This document shows positions 8,578-16,083 of a stretch of DNA of 64,000 nt, piece after piece. Each line of letters starts with the position of its first letter. Positions within the stretch are counted from its first letter, which is position 1. The translations under genes and the position numbers were made by a program. Origin of the DNA: Hyphomonadaceae bacterium (GTDB lineage: Bacteria > Pseudomonadota > Alphaproteobacteria > Caulobacterales > Aquidulcibacteraceae); NCBI GenBank assembly GCA_019753175.1, contig JAIELK010000003.1:94842-158841 (forward strand), written 5' to 3'. Under the pieces are notes generated by a model. It did not search any database, was not told the DNA's origin, and was given only the letters and a program-made list of their open reading frames with translations.

Positions 8578-10272
8578 ATGCTGACGCTCAATCCCGGCTT
8601 TGCGCTGATCTTGGCCGCTTTCCTGGTGCTGACGGCGCCGCGTCAAACGCGCACCTGGATCTTCGTCGCGGCCGCGTTTGCCGCCTTCGTGCTATTGCTG
8701 GGGCGCGAATTCGGCGCCGCTGAAGCCGTCGCGCAGATGGGACTGCCGGTCGTCTTCCTTAATCTGGATGCACTCAATCGCATGTTCGGCATCGCCGTGC
8801 TGTTCGCCCTCATCGGCGTTGGCATAACCACCGGCGCGCGCCGCAACGTGGTTGAAGACGCGGCGATCCTGCTCTTGGCCGGAGGGACGCTCTCGGCGCT
8901 GTTCGTCGGGGATCTCATCAGTCTTGTCGCCGCCGCCGCGCTGGCCGGACTCGCAACCGCTTGGCTGGTCTTGACTTCACCGCTGCCGGGCGCGAACCGC
9001 GCGGGCGCGCGCTTGCTGATCTGGCACGGGCTTGAGGGGCTGCTGTTTCTTGTCGGCGTGGCGCTGCACCTGACCGAAGGCGCGGCCAGCGCTGTGCTCG
9101 GCCGCATGGACGCCGCCAGCGTCAGCGGCGCGTGCATCTTCGCCGCCATCATGATCCGTGTCGGCGCGCCGCTCGCGCACGTGTGGCTGAAGGATGCTGT
9201 CTCGCACGCTTCGCCGGCGGGCGGGGCGGCGCTCTGCGCATTCACGACCTTGCTTGGCGTTTACATGCTGGCCCGGCTTTATCCCGCCGAACCGGTGTTG
9301 ACGCCGATCGGCATGGCGATGATTGCACTCGGCGCCGTCTACGCGGTCGCCGATTACGACCTTCGGCGCGCCAGCGCCTATGCGCTCATGGCGCAAACCG
9401 GCGTCGCGGTTGCGCTGATCGGGATCGGGTCGCCGATTGCCTTGGCGGCGGCGGAAGGACACGCCTTCGCAGTCATTGTCGGCTTCACGGCGCTGCAATT
9501 GGCGCTGGGCGCGATCCTTCACCGCGTTGGCTCGGCGCGCCTCACGGCGCTGGAAGGCGCCTCCGGCATAGCGCCGATTGCGACGGCGCTTGGGATCGCT
9601 GCATCCTTGGCTGCGGTGTCCACGCCGGGTTTCGCCGCCTATGCGACCCACAGCGTCGCGCTTGACGCGGTTGCGCGTTGGGAAACGCGTGTCCTGTGGA
9701 CCATGATCGCGGCTTTGCCGGGCGTGTTGTTCGTCGGCCTCACATTGCGCTTGGCGCTGGCCGCGTACGCGCCGACCAAAGTTCAGCCCGTGCGCAACGA
9801 AGCGCCGTTCGCCATGGTGCTGGGGACCAGTCTGGCGGTGTTCTTTTGCACGTCGGTGGGGCTGGCGCCGCAATGGCTGTACGGCCTCATGCCCGCGGAA
9901 CTCACCTTCGACCCGTTCGCCGTGGCGCGTCTGGCGCCGCAGCTGCAGCTGATGGGTGTTGCGGGTGTGGTCTATCTGTTGCTGCGCACGCGCCGCCCGC
10001 TGCCTGCACCGGAGAGCGAAATCCCGGACGTCGATGGGTTCTATCGAGGGCCGCTGGCGCAGGCCGGGCAGATGGCGGGGGTGCTCGCGCTCGGGCTCTA
10101 CGATGCGAGCAAGCGCGCCGCAGACGCCAGCGGACGATGGTTGTCGCAACGCTTCGCTGCGTTGGTGGCGTTGTGCGACGATCCTTTCTCGCGGCGTTCC
10201 TTTGCGCTGACCGGGCTGCTGGCGTTGTCGGGTTTCCTCGGCGTGCTGCTGCTGTCGACAAGTCAATGGTGA
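8578..10272 (+). CDS. MrpD/NuoL-like subunit, copy 3, with substituted proton-path residues
   Basis: This 564-residue protein is a Proton_antipo_M member and the last gene of the operon. GDLISLVAAAALAGLATAWL aligns with 'GDLFTLFVFWELMALASTFL', placing Ala121 at the helix-5 Glu. IMIRVGAPLAHVWLKDA aligns with 'FAIKAAVPPLHAWLPDA', giving Arg194 for Lys. CAFTTLLGVYMLAR aligns with 'SAFTTKTAVYALAR', giving Leu225 for the helix-8 Lys. The C-terminus adds an amphipathic stretch (about residues 480-540) and a final hydrophobic helix, loosely like the NuoL lateral extension. It is probably a structural partner of copies 1 and 2. Confidence 0.8.
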   Translation: MLTLNPGFALILAAFLVLTAPRQTRTWIFVAAAFAAFVLLLGREFGAAEAVAQMGLPVVFLNLDALNRMFGIAVLFALIGVGITTGARRNVVEDAAILLLAGGTLSALFVGDLISLVAAAALAGLATAWLVLTSPLPGANRAGARLLIWHGLEGLLFLVGVALHLTEGAASAVLGRMDAASVSGACIFAAIMIRVGAPLAHVWLKDAVSHASPAGGAALCAFTTLLGVYMLARLYPAEPVLTPIGMAMIALGAVYAVADYDLRRASAYALMAQTGVAVALIGIGSPIALAAAEGHAFAVIVGFTALQLALGAILHRVGSARLTALEGASGIAPIATALGIAASLAAVSTPGFAAYATHSVALDAVARWETRVLWTMIAALPGVLFVGLTLRLALAAYAPTKVQPVRNEAPFAMVLGTSLAVFFCTSVGLAPQWLYGLMPAELTFDPFAVARLAPQLQLMGVAGVVYLLLRTRRPLPAPESEIPDVDGFYRGPLAQAGQMAGVLALGLYDASKRAADASGRWLSQRFAALVALCDDPFSRRSFALTGLLALSGFLGVLLLSTSQW

Positions 10273-10412
10273 GGGCGCGCCAAACAAAAGCGGCGCCTTA
10301 GACTGTTGAGCATAGGTGCACGCCTCGCCGGTAATTCGGCGTGGAAGTATTGGCTTGCGTGGGAGTTAGCTGAGCCTATTGTTCGCACCTTGACTGGCGG
10401 AAGTGTTGTCCA

Positions 10413-10826
10413 ATGGAAAGTCAGCGCGACCTCGTAGGGATGACCGCAGAAATCGTTGCGGCGTTTGTTTCCGCCAACCAAGTCGCACCGCAGGACATGC
10501 CGGAGCTGATCCGCACGGTGCACGCGGTGCTGCAGGAGGTTGCGGGTGCGCCTCGGGAAGTTGACCAGGCCGTGCTTGAGCCCGCGATCGCGATCAAGAA
10601 GTCGATCACAGCGGACTACATCATCTGCCTGGAAGACGGGAAGAAGTTCAAATCGCTGAGGCGTCACCTGCGCACGCGGTATGGGCTGACGCCCGATCAG
10701 TATCGCGCCAAGTGGGGCCTGCCACACGACTACCCCATGGTCGCGCCCAATTACGCCAAGGAGCGCTCCAACCTGGCCAAGCGCATGGGCCTGGGGCAGA
10801 CTCGCGCAATAGGAAAAAAAACCTAG
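10413..10826 (+). CDS. mucR: MucR/Ros family transcriptional regulator
   Basis: The 137-residue protein matches MucR/Ros along its length. The C-terminal half contains DYIICLEDGKKFKSLRRHLR, the zinc-finger region with one Cys and the downstream His, then the nearly invariant KWGLPHDYPMVAPNYA and a final LAKRMGLGQ. As in many MucR orthologues, the second Cys of a classical C2H2 finger is replaced. MucR proteins are oligomeric, H-NS-like silencers binding A/T-rich DNA through minor-groove T-A steps, and control envelope, motility and cell-cycle genes. Two A-rich repeats 20 bases apart overlap the end of this gene. It is monocistronic by appearance. Confidence 0.92.
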   Translation: MESQRDLVGMTAEIVAAFVSANQVAPQDMPELIRTVHAVLQEVAGAPREVDQAVLEPAIAIKKSITADYIICLEDGKKFKSLRRHLRTRYGLTPDQYRAKWGLPHDYPMVAPNYAKERSNLAKRMGLGQTRAIGKKT

Positions 10827-10839
10827 AAATAGGAAAAAA
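10808..10839 (+). promoter_or_regulatory. pair of A-rich direct repeats, candidate MucR binding site
   Basis: The 12-base unit AATAGGAAAAAA occurs at 10808-10819 and again at 10828-10839, a period of 20 bases (about two helical turns, same DNA face). The first copy lies in the last codons of mucR and the second just after its stop. In a window this G+C-rich the A-tract pair stands out. MucR/Ros proteins prefer such A/T-rich targets, so autoregulation or control of the following DnaA-C gene is plausible; this is inference. Confidence 0.4.
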
Positions 10840-10848
10840 TCTATCCAA

Positions 10849-10862
10849 CACCAGGGCTGGTG
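10849..10862. promoter_or_regulatory. palindrome upstream of the DnaA-C HTH gene, candidate operator
   Basis: CACCAG (10849-10854) and CTGGTG (10857-10862) form a perfect inverted repeat with a two-base centre. A second, wider inverted repeat, TCCAACACC at 10844-10852 with GGTGTTGGA at 10901-10909, overlaps it. Both lie in the mucR to HTH-gene spacer. No T-run follows, so an operator is more likely than an intrinsic terminator. Confidence 0.35.
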
Positions 10863-10912
10863 CGGCTATCCTGCTGATCGGCACGGGGTCGCTCGGTTGA
10901 GGTGTTGGAACG

Positions 10913-11263
10913 ATGAGGGTGTGCGAGAACCGCACGGATGACGTGGCCGCGGCGCGGCTGGCGGCGGGCGTTGCGAGCTACGGTCTGGGCGTGGCCCAAG
11001 ACGCGATCTTGGACCCGAAGCGGGGTTCAGCGGAAGCCGCCTTCGCGCGGCAAGTGGCGATGTACCTTTGCCACACGGCGTTCGAGTTGAGTTTGGCGCG
11101 GGTGGCGGTTGCGTTTGAGCGCGATCGCTCGACGGTGGCCCACGCCTGTCATGCCATCGAGGACCGGCGCGACGAGGCTGGCTTCGACGCTTGGCTCTGC
11201 AATCTCGAAGCGATGCTGCGTGATGCTCCCCGGCCGGGCCGACGGCATTGGAGCGCGCGCTGA
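10913..11263 (+). CDS. HTH protein with DnaA C-terminal-like domain
   Basis: The 116-residue protein contains a segment matching the DnaA DNA-binding domain (Bac_DnaA_C): ARQVAMYLCHTAFELSLARV followed by AFERDRSTVAHACHAIEDR, corresponding to DnaA's 'RQIAMYL...' helix and 'GGRDHSTVLHA' basic loop and signature helix. There is no AAA+ ATPase domain, so it cannot act as an initiator itself. Such stand-alone DnaA-C proteins are common in Alphaproteobacteria beside a DUF6456 gene, as here (TGATG junction at 11261-11265). It probably binds DnaA-box-like DNA as a regulator; targets are unknown. Confidence 0.75.
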   Translation: MRVCENRTDDVAAARLAAGVASYGLGVAQDAILDPKRGSAEAAFARQVAMYLCHTAFELSLARVAVAFERDRSTVAHACHAIEDRRDEAGFDAWLCNLEAMLRDAPRPGRRHWSAR

Positions 11264-12018
11264 TGGCCACGACGGAACGCGCGCTGGCGTTGCTGTCGGC
11301 GCCGGGCGCGGTGTTGGCGGCGAGCCGCGATGGTCGCGCCTTCGCCATCTATCCGCGTGGCGACCGGCGCCGCAGGCCCGCGGCTCGACTTGCGCCGAGC
11401 GAGGTGGCGGCGCTCGCGAGCGACGGCGCGATCGCGTTCGAGCGCGAGCTTGGCTACGTGATCACCGTGGCCGGTCGTGCGCGCTCGCGGCGCGAAGCCG
11501 CCCCACCGCATGAAGCCTTCGCGGCGCAGCACGCCGCGATCGTTGAGCGCCAGGTTATCGACACTGACGCGGAAGTTCGCGCTGCGCGCGCTGTCGCGTC
11601 GGGCGCCGCGATCACGCGGCTCAGCGCTTTGAAGGACGCGAAGGGGCGCCCGTGGCTGGATGGCGACGAACTGCGCGCCGCGCGGATGTTGCGCGCCGAC
11701 TGGGAAGCGCAGCAGGCCGGCCTCATGCGCGGTTCGGATTGGTCGGCCGCGCCGCAAGGAACGAGCGCGCGGGGTCCAGCCAATGCTCAGGAGCGTCGCC
11801 TCGCCGAGCGGTGCGATCGGCGCAAGCGATTTGCCAAGGCAATGGACGCGTTGGCGCCGCCCTTGTGGCGGGTGCTGCACAGCACCTGTATCCGCGAAGA
11901 GGGGCTGGAAACGCTGGAACGCGCGGAAGGGTGGCCTGCACGCTCAGCAAAGCTGGCGCTGAAACTGGGGCTTGCGCAGCTGGCCGCGATCTACGCGGCC
12001 GCGCGCGCCTCGGCCTGA
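11263..12018 (+). CDS. DUF6456 domain protein
   Basis: This 251-residue soluble protein has an Arg- and Ala-rich N-terminus and an Ala/Leu-rich helical C-terminus. The C-terminal part shows the DUF6456 pattern: ALKDAKGRPWLDGDELRAA, a WEAQQAGL segment, an APPLWRVLHSTC helix and EGLETLERAEGWPARSAK. The start is ATG 11263, overlapping the previous TGA; a TTG 15 bases upstream is less likely. Conserved co-occurrence with the DnaA-C protein suggests a DNA-related or regulatory role, but none is established. Its last 28 bases overlap the convergent sufE-like gene. Confidence 0.7.
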   Translation: MATTERALALLSAPGAVLAASRDGRAFAIYPRGDRRRRPAARLAPSEVAALASDGAIAFERELGYVITVAGRARSRREAAPPHEAFAAQHAAIVERQVIDTDAEVRAARAVASGAAITRLSALKDAKGRPWLDGDELRAARMLRADWEAQQAGLMRGSDWSAAPQGTSARGPANAQERRLAERCDRRKRFAKAMDALAPPLWRVLHSTCIREEGLETLERAEGWPARSAKLALKLGLAQLAAIYAAARASA

Positions 12019-12416
12019 ATGCGGTTCATCATGGCAAAAAGGCCGTTGGAGCGCTGCGCCGTCAGCGCATCTTTCAGTCCCAAGCGCTCGAACACTGCGC
12101 GCGGATCGGCGGATATGATCTCCGCCGGCGTGCGGTCGGAAAAGAGGCGCAACAACAGCGCGATCTCGCCGCGCACCAGATGGGCGTCGGATTCGCCGCG
12201 AAAGAACAGCCTGTCCGGGGCATCGGCGCGGCGTTCGGAAACCAGCCAAACTTGGCTGGCGCAGCCGCGCACGCGGTTCGCTTCGTTGCGTTCCGCCTCC
12301 GGCAGCGGCGCCAGTGCGCGCCCCAACTCGATCACATAAGAAATGCGCTCCTCCCAATCCGGGAGGAGCGCAAAGTCCGTTGCAATCTCATCAATCGCTT
12401 CGTCGATCGTGCTCAT
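11991..12416 (-). CDS. sufE: SufE family Fe-S cluster assembly sulfur acceptor
   Basis: The 141-residue protein has the SufE core: an N-terminal DEIATDFALLPDWEERISYV helix pair, LGRALAPLP, and RVRGCASQVWLV, which holds the sulfur-accepting Cys. A GESDAHLVRGEIALLLRLF segment and a C-terminal GLKDALTAQRSNGL complete the family pattern. SufE accepts persulfide sulfur from the cysteine desulfurase SufS and passes it to SufBCD in the cytoplasm. The suf operon itself is not in the window. ATG 12416 gives the usual family length. The 3' end overlaps the DUF6456 gene. Confidence 0.9.
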   Translation of the reverse strand: MSTIDEAIDEIATDFALLPDWEERISYVIELGRALAPLPEAERNEANRVRGCASQVWLVSERRADAPDRLFFRGESDAHLVRGEIALLLRLFSDRTPAEIISADPRAVFERLGLKDALTAQRSNGLFAMMNRIQAEARAAA

Positions 12417-12454
12417 GCCGCCCACATGCGCCCTGGGGCGTCGGGCGACAAGGC

Positions 12455-13513
12455 TCAGTCGTCGCCGCGGCCGCCGCTGGCTGCCGGGATCGGGGTCATC
12501 GCCGCGGTATCCGCCAGACCGACTGCGCCGATACAGGTGCCGATGTCGCGCAGCCCGTGCTGGCCGAGGCAGAAGGCGTTCTCGTAGTGGAAGCGCGCCG
12601 CCGACATGCATTGATAGAGCTGAAGTTGCGCCATCTCGAAGCAGTCGCGCGAGCGTGGATCGTTGATCAGGCGGCTCACGGCGCTCTGGTTGGAGTCAAC
12701 GGCGTCAAGCGCCTGCAGCGCCGCAACCGCCGACATGCGGTCGAGCGCCTCGCCGCGCGTGAGGTTGACGCGCCATTGATAGCCGACCGGGGTCGCTGCA
12801 ACCTCCACAGCGGTTTGGCCGCGTAGCGCGTCCCAGAAGCGCCGTCCGCCATATACGGTCGGGTCGCTCGCGGGCGAGATCGAAAGCGGCGTCACAGCAA
12901 AGCGCGTTGTGTGTTCGGCCGGCACGGCGTTGTCGGGGGCGCCCTCGCGACCCAGCGCGCGAATGCGTTGCACGCGTGCGTCCTTGCGCGGCGCGACGGC
13001 GTTGGCCCAGCGCTGGCGCTGGATGGAATAGGCGAGCTCCTGGTAGCGATCGGCGACCGCCGTGATACGCTGAGCGTCCGCGTGCGCGGACTCGAGCATG
13101 AGGCGGGTGGCTTCCTGGCCGCCACGCAGGCCCCGCGCGTAGGAGGGGTCGACGGTAACAGCCCAGATCACCGCGTCGCGGCCGTAATAGGCGGCGGCGT
13201 CGCGCACGCCCTGCACGAAGGCCGGCGACTGCGCGGCGGTCTGCGCGCCATAGGCGATCCAACCGCGGGTGAGTTCGTCGCGATTGTGCCGCGCGACCCG
13301 GTCCAGCGCCTCTTCAAGCGTAGCGGGATTGCGCGGGTTGGCCGACCGCAGCTCGGTGACGTCGTTGTGATAGGCGGCGTATGCCGTGACCGCGGTCTGC
13401 AGATTGACCGTCTCGGCCTGCGCCGCTGGCTGAGCAGGCGCGGCCGTCTGGGCGTTTGCGGCGCTCATCAGCGCCACAACTGCAGTTGTCGTCCACACCG
13501 CTAGGCTGCGCAT
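12455..13513 (-). CDS. secreted protein of unknown function
   Basis: A 352-residue protein with a clear signal peptide (MRSLAVWTTTAVVALMSAAN, cleavage probably after ANA) and an Ala/Gln/Pro-rich linker. The body is helical and has four Cys near the C-terminus (DCFEMAQLQLYQCMSAARFH, then FCLGQHGLRDIGTC), spaced for two disulfides in the periplasm. No catalytic motif recognised. A GGAG ribosome site precedes the ATG. It is divergent from the DivJ-like kinase gene and 38 bases upstream of sufE on the same strand. Confidence 0.65.
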   Translation of the reverse strand: MRSLAVWTTTAVVALMSAANAQTAAPAQPAAQAETVNLQTAVTAYAAYHNDVTELRSANPRNPATLEEALDRVARHNRDELTRGWIAYGAQTAAQSPAFVQGVRDAAAYYGRDAVIWAVTVDPSYARGLRGGQEATRLMLESAHADAQRITAVADRYQELAYSIQRQRWANAVAPRKDARVQRIRALGREGAPDNAVPAEHTTRFAVTPLSISPASDPTVYGGRRFWDALRGQTAVEVAATPVGYQWRVNLTRGEALDRMSAVAALQALDAVDSNQSAVSRLINDPRSRDCFEMAQLQLYQCMSAARFHYENAFCLGQHGLRDIGTCIGAVGLADTAAMTPIPAASGGRGDD

Positions 13514-13591
13514 ACGCTTGCTCCTGGATTTACTAGACTGGCGAGTTCGCTTTCAGCCGCTCGGCAGAGCGGGCAGCATGTCCCCAACGCC

Positions 13592-13606
13592 TTAAGGCCC
13601 TTTTAC
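13592..13606 (+). promoter_or_regulatory. near-consensus CtrA-type site
   Basis: TTAA, seven bases, then TTAC: one mismatch from the CtrA consensus TTAA-N7-TTAA. It lies 18 bases upstream of the GTG of the DivJ-like kinase, in the divergent intergenic region. CtrA commonly controls cell-cycle kinases in this group. Short A/T motifs are rare but not absent in G+C-rich DNA, so this is a candidate only. Confidence 0.35.
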
Positions 13607-13623
13607 TCGTCAGAGCTAATTCC

Positions 13624-14835
13624 GTGTCAACTCAACAGGCAGTAACAGCTGCAAGTCGTTGGAGCCTCGGCGTCCGCCTGGCGGCGGTTTGCTGGCTGTG
13701 GCTGGCCGGGGCGACGGCGTGCGGACTGCTCGCCTGGGCTCTAGGGGCCGATAGCCGCCTGATGGCAGAAGCGACCGCCCTGGCCGTCGCGCCGGCCTGG
13801 GCCGGGTTCGTGGCGCTGCCCTGGCTGAAGCATCGCTGGGCCGCGCGTGGTTGGCTGGCGGTCTGGGTGCTGACCATTACCGGGCTTGCGGCTGGCACAG
13901 GCGGGGCGTCCTCGCCCCTTGCGGCAGGCTTCCTCGTCCCGCCAGCCATCGCCATGCTGGTTCTCTCGCGCAGCACATTGGGCGCGGGCGTCGCCGCGCT
14001 TGCGGCGTTCGGCCTCGCGATCTGGCTGTCACGCTTCGCGCCCGATGCCGACCTCGGCGTCTACGCTGCAGCGATGGCGGCGCTTTGCATCGCGTTCGTC
14101 GCCGCACTGATGACGCTCGCCCGCGTTGGCCAGCTGGCGGCGCCAGTAGGCGCGATCGGGCCGCTCGCGGAGGTGTCGCATGAGCTGCGCACGCCGCTGA
14201 CGCACATCCTGGGCTTCTCCGAGATGATCGAACGCCAGGTTTTCGGCGAGGTTGGTGCGCGCTACGTGGAATATGCGGGCCTCATACGTCGCAGCGGCAA
14301 CCACCTCTTGGGTCTCGTGAATGATCTGCTTGACCTCTCGAGGATCGAGGCGGGTGGGTATGAAGTGGCCAAGGAGCGTTTCGATGCGCGCTTGATCGTC
14401 GAGGAGGTGGTGCGCTTGTCAGCCGACAGCGCCGCCAAAAAGCAGATCGCGCTCGGCCTCATCACGCCTGACGCGCCGCTCGCGGTTCGCGCCGATGCGC
14501 AGAACCTCCGCCGTATGTTGATCAACATTGTTGGCAATGCGATCAAGTTCACGCCGGAAGGCGGGCGCGTCATGATCAGCGCGCGAGCAGAGCGCGGGGT
14601 CCTTGTGGTTGACGTCGCCGATTCCGGGCCCGGCATTTCCCGAGAGGAGCGCGCCAGGCTGGGCCGTGCTTTCGCCCGCAGCAAGGCGGCTGCACAGGTC
14701 GAGGGAACAGGCCTGGGTTTAGCGTTGGTGCGCGCACTCGCCAGTCTGCACGGCGGCGATCTGAGCTTTCACGATAGCCCCGAAGGTGGCGTCCTGGTGC
14801 GGATCGCGCTGCCTGTGCTCAGCGCTGAAGCGTAA
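13624..14835 (+). CDS. membrane sensor histidine kinase, DivJ/PleC-like
   Basis: The 403-residue protein has about six N-terminal hydrophobic segments (residues 20-175) and no obvious periplasmic domain. A HisKA domain follows with the phospho-accepting His in SHELRTPLTHILGFSEMIER. The VFGEVGARYVEYAGLIRRSG and LLDLSRIEAGGYEV stretches are typical of DivJ/PleC/PdhS kinases. The ATPase domain has N (NIVGNAIKFTPEG), DSGPGI and GTGLGLALV boxes. Kinases of this group act on DivK/PleD in cell-cycle control; the DivJ assignment is by architecture only. It starts at GTG and overlaps the convergent downstream gene by 17 bases. Confidence 0.85.
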   Translation: MSTQQAVTAASRWSLGVRLAAVCWLWLAGATACGLLAWALGADSRLMAEATALAVAPAWAGFVALPWLKHRWAARGWLAVWVLTITGLAAGTGGASSPLAAGFLVPPAIAMLVLSRSTLGAGVAALAAFGLAIWLSRFAPDADLGVYAAAMAALCIAFVAALMTLARVGQLAAPVGAIGPLAEVSHELRTPLTHILGFSEMIERQVFGEVGARYVEYAGLIRRSGNHLLGLVNDLLDLSRIEAGGYEVAKERFDARLIVEEVVRLSADSAAKKQIALGLITPDAPLAVRADAQNLRRMLINIVGNAIKFTPEGGRVMISARAERGVLVVDVADSGPGISREERARLGRAFARSKAAAQVEGTGLGLALVRALASLHGGDLSFHDSPEGGVLVRIALPVLSAEA

Positions 14836-15661
14836 GAAAAGCCCGCGCTGCGGCGATATCACCGACCTCGATGTACAGCCGTTGCGTGCTGCGGCCGGTG
14901 GTGAGGCGCAGCTCCACGCTCTCGTGTGGGTCGAGCGCGACAAGCGCCGCGAAGGCTTCGTCTGGGAATGCAAAGACCGCAATGCGGCGGCCGTGCTCGC
15001 CGCGATCGAGGCTGCGCGTAGACGAGAAGGCGCGCGTCGCGCTTGCCGGCGGCGCGCCCGCGGCAAGGCCAAGCGACATGCGCTGGGTTAAACTGATGTC
15101 GGGCGCTGCGGCGCGCGCACTGTCGCGAAGAACGAGTTGCGCGGATGTTGGCGGCGCGGCGTTACGGGCCAAGTCCAGCGCCAGCGCCAAGCGCTGCACG
15201 TCATTGGTTTGGCGGACGCCGAATGTCGCTGCAATCGGCGCGTCGATGCCTTGGTGCAAGCGCCAGCCTTGGTTCGCGCGACGCGCTGTCCAGCTGCGCT
15301 CCCACCCCGGGAACTCCATCGTGCCGGCATTGGCCCATTGCCCGAAGGAAGCGCGCGCTTGCGCTGCGGCGTCGAGCGTGCGCGCATCGTTGCAGGCGCG
15401 CCCCTGTGCGGCGCCGGCGACCGCACGCTCCAGGTCGCGCATCTGCGCGCCGGTCCAGCCCGCCCGCAGCAGCGCTCCTCGCGCCTGCATGGCGCCAACC
15501 TCCAGGGCGCCGCGCAGAGACGGCGTTAACAAATTGCAGCGGGTATCTGCTTCCAGCAGTCCTCGACGCTCGACAAAGGCTTCGCGCGCGTTCGGGCCTT
15601 CCGCGGCGGAGGCAGGACACGCGAGGGCGGCAAACAAAATGGCGGCGAGGGCAGTGCGCAT
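14819..15661 (-). CDS. secreted protein of unknown function
   Basis: The 280-residue protein has a signal peptide (MRTALAAILFAALACPASA) and a helical mature part with Cys in TRCNLLTPSLRGALEVGAM and GRACNDAR, which could pair in the periplasm. A later GWERSWTARRANQGWRLHQG segment and a final IEVGDIAAARAFLTLQR strand-helix are distinctive, but I recognise no family. The 3' end overlaps the DivJ-like kinase gene by 17 bases. Confidence 0.65.
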   Translation of the reverse strand: MRTALAAILFAALACPASAAEGPNAREAFVERRGLLEADTRCNLLTPSLRGALEVGAMQARGALLRAGWTGAQMRDLERAVAGAAQGRACNDARTLDAAAQARASFGQWANAGTMEFPGWERSWTARRANQGWRLHQGIDAPIAATFGVRQTNDVQRLALALDLARNAAPPTSAQLVLRDSARAAAPDISLTQRMSLGLAAGAPPASATRAFSSTRSLDRGEHGRRIAVFAFPDEAFAALVALDPHESVELRLTTGRSTQRLYIEVGDIAAARAFLTLQR

Positions 15662-15714
15662 GGGTGGAATGCGTTAAGCTATGGTTCTTGCTTTCAGGTG
15701 AACCAGCCGCCCGC

Positions 15715-16071
15715 ATGGCCGACCTCAAGACCGATTTTTGGGCCAGCGCCCTCATCCGCCGCGCCGAGATCGGCGGCGCCTTCGCCGCGGTCGTGCGCAA
15801 GGGCGACCCCGACGCCGGCGCGGTTCTGGTCAAAGTGGCGACCCTTGACGGCCGCGCCCGGCTCTATGCGCCGGCGCGGCGGGGCGAGGAGGGCGAGCGG
15901 GTGTGGCTCGACTTGTCAGCGGGGACCCTGGGCGACGACGAGCGCGCCGTTGACGCGCATGTGCGCCGCCAAGCCGAGTTCGATCCAGACCTCTGGGTGA
16001 TCGAGATCGAGGACAAGGCGGGGCGGCATTTCTTGCTGGAGCCGGTCGACAGTCAGCCGCCTCCACAGTAA
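15715..16071 (+). CDS. DUF1491 family protein
   Basis: This 118-residue protein matches DUF1491: an N-terminal FWASALIRRAEIGGAFAAVV followed by RKGDPDAGAVLVKV and a C-terminal DPDLWVIEIEDKAGRHFL. The family is small, cytoplasmic and mostly alphaproteobacterial, with no known biochemical activity. ATG 15715 is chosen because the family's conserved part starts within six residues. It ends 12 bases before prfC and may be cotranscribed with it. Confidence 0.85.
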   Translation: MADLKTDFWASALIRRAEIGGAFAAVVRKGDPDAGAVLVKVATLDGRARLYAPARRGEEGERVWLDLSAGTLGDDERAVDAHVRRQAEFDPDLWVIEIEDKAGRHFLLEPVDSQPPPQ

Positions 16072-16083
16072 ACGCCCGCACCC

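Noticed and set aside
10300..10345. CACGCC/GGCGTG inverted repeat after the Mrp-like operon as its terminator
   Set aside because: The stem is short with a 13-base loop and no T-run; could equally be chance in G+C-rich DNA.
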